A DNA stretch of 64,000 bases from Candidatus Helarchaeota archaeon (GTDB taxonomy: Archaea; Asgardarchaeota; Lokiarchaeia; Helarchaeales; RDOG01): assembly GCA_019058315.1 (NCBI GenBank), contig JAHPZH010000004.1, positions 62,001 through 126,000 of the forward strand, given 5' to 3'. The notes beneath the pieces were generated by a model, which was not told the DNA's origin, made no database searches, and was given only the letters and a program-made list of their open reading frames with translations. Position 1 is the first letter of the stretch. The number at the start of each line of letters is the position of its first letter. Made by a program: the position numbers and the translations under genes. Below are positions 60,299 through 64,000 of this stretch, one piece after another.

Positions 60299-61129
60299 AT
60301 GCCATTAGCCAGTGTAATTTTTTATTTTTCACAGCAAGGTAGTACTAAAAAAATTGCTGAAAAAATTGCAGAAGGTTTAAACCAAGGAGAAAACAGATGT
60401 GAGTTAGTAAGATTCACTAAGCTTACAAAAGATTTGGAAATGATTAAGAATTTCGATTTTTCAAAATATAGTCTAATTGGTTTTGGAACACCCGTTTATT
60501 ATTTTTACCCTCCACATCATCTATTCAAAGTTTTTGAGTCTCTACCTGATTTAAGTCATGTAAATGGTTTTCTTTTTTGTACTAGTGGGGGTAATCCTGG
60601 GGCTTGTTTGTATAAGATAAAAAATATTCTTGATAAAAAAGGATTTAAAATAATTGATGGCTATGATAAATGGATCGGACTCGATCAACACCGTTGTTAT
60701 AGTCATTTTAAAGAATCGGCACTTCCTTCAAGTTTGGGACATCCGAATCCAGGAGAACTTGCTGAGGCAAAAGAATTTGGTAAAAATTTAATTCATAAAA
60801 CCCTTGATCCAAATTCACCAGAAAAAAAGGATTTTTGGTCAAAAGATAATAAATGGGCAGAAGGGGGATGGAAGGGAAGATCCGAACCGTTTATGGAGAA
60901 ATGGTTCCCAGAATTTAAGCTGAATGAAGAAAAATGTACTCAATGTGGTAAATGTGCTGAATTATGTCCTGTTGATGCGATTGTTTTAGATCCATACCCT
61001 CAATGGGTGAAAGATTGTGATCGGTGTTATTTGTGTGATCTTTACTGCCCTGAGCAAGCAATTGAATGTGACTGGTCTAAACAATGTGCATTTATGGATA
61101 ATATATTAAAAAGAGCTAAAAAGAAATGA
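60299..61129 (+). CDS. EFR1-type flavodoxin domain plus 2x[4Fe-4S] ferredoxin
   Basis: The 276-residue protein has an N-terminal flavodoxin-like domain (ASVIFYFSQQGSTKKIAEKI with the FMN phosphate loop SQQGST, LIGFGTPVYYFYPP, FLFCTSGGNPGA) and a C-terminal pair of ferredoxin motifs, CTQCGKCAELCP and CDRCYLCDLYCP. EFR1 family proteins move electrons between flavin and Fe-S centres, with unknown partners. A CTTATAAAG box lies only about 15 bases before ATG, so the start region is unusual. Confidence 0.85.
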   Translation: MPLASVIFYFSQQGSTKKIAEKIAEGLNQGENRCELVRFTKLTKDLEMIKNFDFSKYSLIGFGTPVYYFYPPHHLFKVFESLPDLSHVNGFLFCTSGGNPGACLYKIKNILDKKGFKIIDGYDKWIGLDQHRCYSHFKESALPSSLGHPNPGELAEAKEFGKNLIHKTLDPNSPEKKDFWSKDNKWAEGGWKGRSEPFMEKWFPEFKLNEEKCTQCGKCAELCPVDAIVLDPYPQWVKDCDRCYLCDLYCPEQAIECDWSKQCAFMDNILKRAKKK

Positions 61130-61172
61130 AAAATTTAACCTCTATAAAATTTTGAAAATTTAAAACTAAATA

Positions 61173-62060
61173 TTATTGACCTGTATCAATATATTGCGTT
61201 TTAAATCCTTCTTCACTCCCATATATATTTAAATAAACGTCTTTAATAAATTCTTTCTTATATTTAAAAATTAGATTTGGATCATCTGTAAGTAAGACAA
61301 AATCCATTCTAATATGTGATAGAACATCACTAACATAGTATTCCGGGGAATAATTTAATAATTTTTCATATTTTTTACAAATTTCATCTAATTTTTGGAC
61401 GGTTTTAGCTGGGTTTTTTTTAGGAAGATCTAGAACAAACCAATATCTTGTAATTTCTTTTTTAAAGAAAATATCTTTAAATTTTTCCTTATCTGCAGTT
61501 TTTAGCATATCTTTTGTAATTGTAAAATTAATTATTTCAGCATTGATTATTGATAAATTAGAAATCATATGTACAGCTCCAGAAGGTCTTCTTAATTTCG
61601 TATAATTTAAACTCACTCCTTCAACAATTCCCTCTTGATTCATTATTTGTATAAGATCTCCTAATCTATAAGGTCTCGTGAATAATATGTATAAACCAGC
61701 AATAAAATTCTGTAAAATAGTAGTTGTTGAAAAAGCAATTATTGAACCTGTGATTGCCGAAATTAAAATTGCGACCTCTGGAGGAAGCCCTCCAGGTACT
61801 AAACTAGCTGATGCAGCAGTAAATAAAATAACTATAAAAATAATAATCGCCAAACGAAATATTATTTTTATACCATTATAAAGATGTAAAGAAAATTTCT
61901 TTCTTATTATAACTTTTTTAATAATGAATAGTATTATTGTAGAAATTATTAAAACTGCTACAACAATTATAGTGAAATATATCCAAGAAACCAAATAATC
62001 CCAAAATGTTGGAGGAGGAAAGATACGAACTGTAAAAAGTTGAGAGATCCATTCAAACAT
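61173..62060 (-). CDS. MscS-family mechanosensitive channel, copy 1
   Basis: The 295-residue protein has three to four membrane helices and the MscS core: ITGSIIAFSTTTILQNFIAGL, FTRPYRLGDLIQIMNQEG and GVSLNYTKLRRPSGAVHMIS, with a cytoplasmic C-terminal domain. Such channels open under membrane tension to release solutes. The start codon directly follows the stop of the upstream paralog (TAAATG), so translation is coupled. A mixed channel of both subunits is possible. Confidence 0.85.
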   Translation of the reverse strand: MFEWISQLFTVRIFPPPTFWDYLVSWIYFTIIVVAVLIISTIILFIIKKVIIRKKFSLHLYNGIKIIFRLAIIIFIVILFTAASASLVPGGLPPEVAILISAITGSIIAFSTTTILQNFIAGLYILFTRPYRLGDLIQIMNQEGIVEGVSLNYTKLRRPSGAVHMISNLSIINAEIINFTITKDMLKTADKEKFKDIFFKKEITRYWFVLDLPKKNPAKTVQKLDEICKKYEKLLNYSPEYYVSDVLSHIRMDFVLLTDDPNLIFKYKKEFIKDVYLNIYGSEEGFKTQYIDTGQ

Positions 62061-62948
62061 TTATTTGGAACCTCCACTTTTTTCATATACGGAAAACCAG
62101 ATATCTTTTTTAAATTCTGGTAATAAATCCATAGCAGTATTCATGTCTTCTGAAGATATTATCATCCTAATAGTTAATCGCCAATATATATTTGCAAAAA
62201 CATATCTAGGTTTATGTCCAAATTTTGAGACCCATCGTTCACAGACTTCATCTAAAATCCTTATTAAATCCTTTGGATTTTTATCAAGTTCAAATTCCAT
62301 AAGGAAAAAATAATATGAAATTTTTCTTTTTTGAATGGCTTTAATTAAAGTTTTTTTTATTTTCTCTTTTTTTGAGACTTCGAATGCTTTAATATCTTCT
62401 TCATAAACCGTTTTATAATTTAATAAATTTGCATTCATGGCAACTTTATTTGGAATTTTATGAATATTACCAATCCCGACTGTATCCCTTAAAATTGTGT
62501 AGTTCATACCTATTTCAGTTACAAAACCTTCAATTTCTCCTATTTTTATAAAATCTCCTACACTATAAGGTCTAGAACCTATCATAAAAAATCCAGCAAT
62601 AAGGTTACCAACTATGATTGCACTCGCAAGACCTATTGCCGTTGAAAAGATTGTCGTAAAATTCATCAACGTTTCATAATCCATAATACCAAGTGTGACT
62701 AAAACAGAAAATAGCACTATGAAAATTACAATCATCCTAATGAAATTAAGAAAACCACTAAATGCCTCATGCGGGAATTTTCGGGTCTTTTTAAATGATC
62801 TCTTAATAATATAACCCGTAATTTCTACAGATAATAGAATAGTAACGGCTATCACTATTACAAGAAATAAATTACTAATGAAATCATAATAAACTCTTTT
62901 GTTTATTTCATCATATAATGCTATAATTTGATTTATATCAACTGCCAA
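62061..62948 (-). CDS. MscS-family mechanosensitive channel, copy 2
   Basis: The 295-residue protein has the pore-lining helix FSTAIGLASAIIVGNLIAGF, then GSRPYSVGDFIKIGEIEGFV and MNYTILRDTVGIGNIHKIPN, typical of MscS. It has the same length as copy 1 but differs along the sequence, so the pair is an old tandem duplication. It is the first gene of the two-gene unit. Confidence 0.87.
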   Translation of the reverse strand: MAVDINQIIALYDEINKRVYYDFISNLFLVIVIAVTILLSVEITGYIIKRSFKKTRKFPHEAFSGFLNFIRMIVIFIVLFSVLVTLGIMDYETLMNFTTIFSTAIGLASAIIVGNLIAGFFMIGSRPYSVGDFIKIGEIEGFVTEIGMNYTILRDTVGIGNIHKIPNKVAMNANLLNYKTVYEEDIKAFEVSKKEKIKKTLIKAIQKRKISYYFFLMEFELDKNPKDLIRILDEVCERWVSKFGHKPRYVFANIYWRLTIRMIISSEDMNTAMDLLPEFKKDIWFSVYEKSGGSK

Positions 62949-63066
62949 TTTTAAGTATCCTCCGACTTCAAGATTTTAATTAAAATTAAAAAATTTGCCT
63001 GAAATTGAGATAAGATATAATGAATAGCTATTTAAATGGTTATATAATTTTAAAATAAGAAAATGG

Positions 63067-63076
63067 ATATATAAAG
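63067..63076 (+). promoter_or_regulatory. TATA box before corA
   Basis: ATATATAAAG lies 28 bases before ATG 63105, so the corA message probably has a leader of only a few bases containing AAGGCG. Confidence 0.45.
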
Positions 63077-63104
63077 TATAAACATTATATTAAAAGGCGA
63101 TTAT

Positions 63105-64000
63105 ATGCCTAGATTCTTTAGAAAAATTAAAAAAAAAGTAGGGAATCCTCCTGGGACTCTTATATATACAGGTGAAAAAAGAGACGAAAAAATTAAGGTA
63201 AAAATGATTGAATACAATGATTCTGACTACAATGAAAAAGAAATTGAAGAAAATTTAATTGATAAATGTCTGACTTTTAAAGATACTAAAGAAATCTCAT
63301 GGTTGAATATTGAGGGAATCCATAAATTAGAAATAATTGAAAAAATTGGAAATTATGTAAAAATACATCCTTTGGTTTTAGAAGACATAGTGAATGTTAA
63401 TCAACGTCCAAAGATAGAAAACTTTGATGATTACATATATTTGATTCTTAAGATTTTAGATTATGATGAAAATAAAAATGAGGTTATATTAGAGCAAATT
63501 AGTATTATTTTTAGTTCAAATTATGTAATTACTTTTAGAGAAAAATCATCTGAACTATTCAATCCTATTATAAATAGAATCCGGACAAAAAAGGGGCAAA
63601 TTCGGAAAATGGGAACAGACTATCTTGTTTATTCTCTAATTGATATAGTCATAGATTATTATTTTTTAATATTAGAAAATATTGGAGAAAAGATTGAGGA
63701 TATGGAGGCAGAATTAGTAACAAACCCTACAGAAAGTACTTTACAAAATATTCATCAAATGAAAAGGGGACTATTAACTTTAAGAAGATCAATTTGGCCT
63801 TTAAGAGAAGTAATTAACCGTTTATTGAGAAGAGAATTACCATTTATTCATGAGGAATCGAATCTATATTTTAGAGATCTTTATGATCATACAATTCAAA
63901 TAATTGATACTATAGAAACACTAAGAGACATACTTTCTGGGATGCTTGATATTTATCTATCAAGTGTTAGCAATAAAATGAACGAAGTTATGAAAGTTCT
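63105..64000 (+). CDS. corA: CorA-family magnesium/divalent cation transporter, 3' end outside window
   Basis: Translation from ATG 63105 gives 298 codons running off the window. The cytoplasmic funnel of CorA is visible: a ISWLNIEGIH segment, IHPLVLEDIVNVNQRPKIEN, FDDYIYLILKIL, VITFREKSSELFNPIINRI, and the long stalk helix with MKRGLLTLRRSIWPLREVIN and RDLYDHTIQIIDTIETLRDI. The two membrane helices and the GMN motif lie beyond the edge. CorA is a pentameric magnesium channel. AAGGCG precedes the start. Confidence 0.9.
   Translation, partial: MPRFFRKIKKKVGNPPGTLIYTGEKRDEKIKVKMIEYNDSDYNEKEIEENLIDKCLTFKDTKEISWLNIEGIHKLEIIEKIGNYVKIHPLVLEDIVNVNQRPKIENFDDYIYLILKILDYDENKNEVILEQISIIFSSNYVITFREKSSELFNPIINRIRTKKGQIRKMGTDYLVYSLIDIVIDYYFLILENIGEKIEDMEAELVTNPTESTLQNIHQMKRGLLTLRRSIWPLREVINRLLRRELPFIHEESNLYFRDLYDHTIQIIDTIETLRDILSGMLDIYLSSVSNKMNEVMKV

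Overview
The window is AT-rich, densely coded DNA from an archaeon, most likely an Asgard archaeon of the Lokiarchaeia type (inference; there is no rRNA in the window). Archaeal signs are a probable tetraether lipid synthase (33505-35124), two geranylgeranyl reductase family genes, a BpsA-like branched-polyamine synthase, a PAC2 protein, an F420-type luciferase-fold oxidoreductase, frequent TTG/GTG starts and TATA boxes such as CTTTATAAAA. A Roadblock-like/winged-helix fusion and several Cys-rich 4Fe-4S proteins fit Asgard. I saw no tRNA, rRNA, CRISPR array, transposase or phage gene.

Layout. 1-10.6 kb: an 8-blade FG-GAP surface protein, a two-subunit CoA-transferase, a membrane-anchored purple-acid-phosphatase-like enzyme, two convergent paralogous ferredoxin-like proteins, a membrane PHP hydrolase and an F420/flavin oxidoreductase. 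10.7-24.1 kb: Nfu, a DUF362 protein, a Trm9-like methyltransferase, tandem adenylate kinases, a DNA methyltransferase, a Roadblock-like protein, an interrupted PAC2 gene, pyruvate kinase and a V4R-type regulator with two paralogous helical proteins.

24.4-35.1 kb: a tight co-directional run with a triple LPLAT acyltransferase, a LarA-family protein, a HAD fusion, two DUF2229-type Fe-S proteins, a BadF/HgdC-type activase and a 61-residue protein, followed by the probable tetraether synthase. It looks like one pathway in hydroxyacid/acyl-CoA or lipid chemistry, but no exact reaction can be read from sequence. 35.2-53.0 kb: nucleoside hydrolase, membrane proteins, a geranylgeranyl reductase gene flanked by 150-bp direct copies of the 3' end of the BpsA-like gene, tandem GT-C-like proteins, an FGGY kinase, tandem PadR fusions, a second geranylgeranyl reductase, a crotonase, Sir2 and a large winged-helix protein.

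53.2-64.0 kb: an M20 peptidase, then a four-gene minus-strand operon encoding a double metallophosphoesterase, an HD phosphohydrolase, a very divergent RtcB-like protein that keeps the five key Cys/His positions in order, and an ATP-grasp enzyme. This is my best candidate for an undescribed system, possibly RNA-end or nucleotide repair (inference). An EFR1-type flavodoxin-ferredoxin, tandem MscS channels and the start of corA complete the window. A recurring theme is tandem duplication: adenylate kinase, helical proteins, GT-C, PadR and MscS all occur as adjacent paralog pairs.
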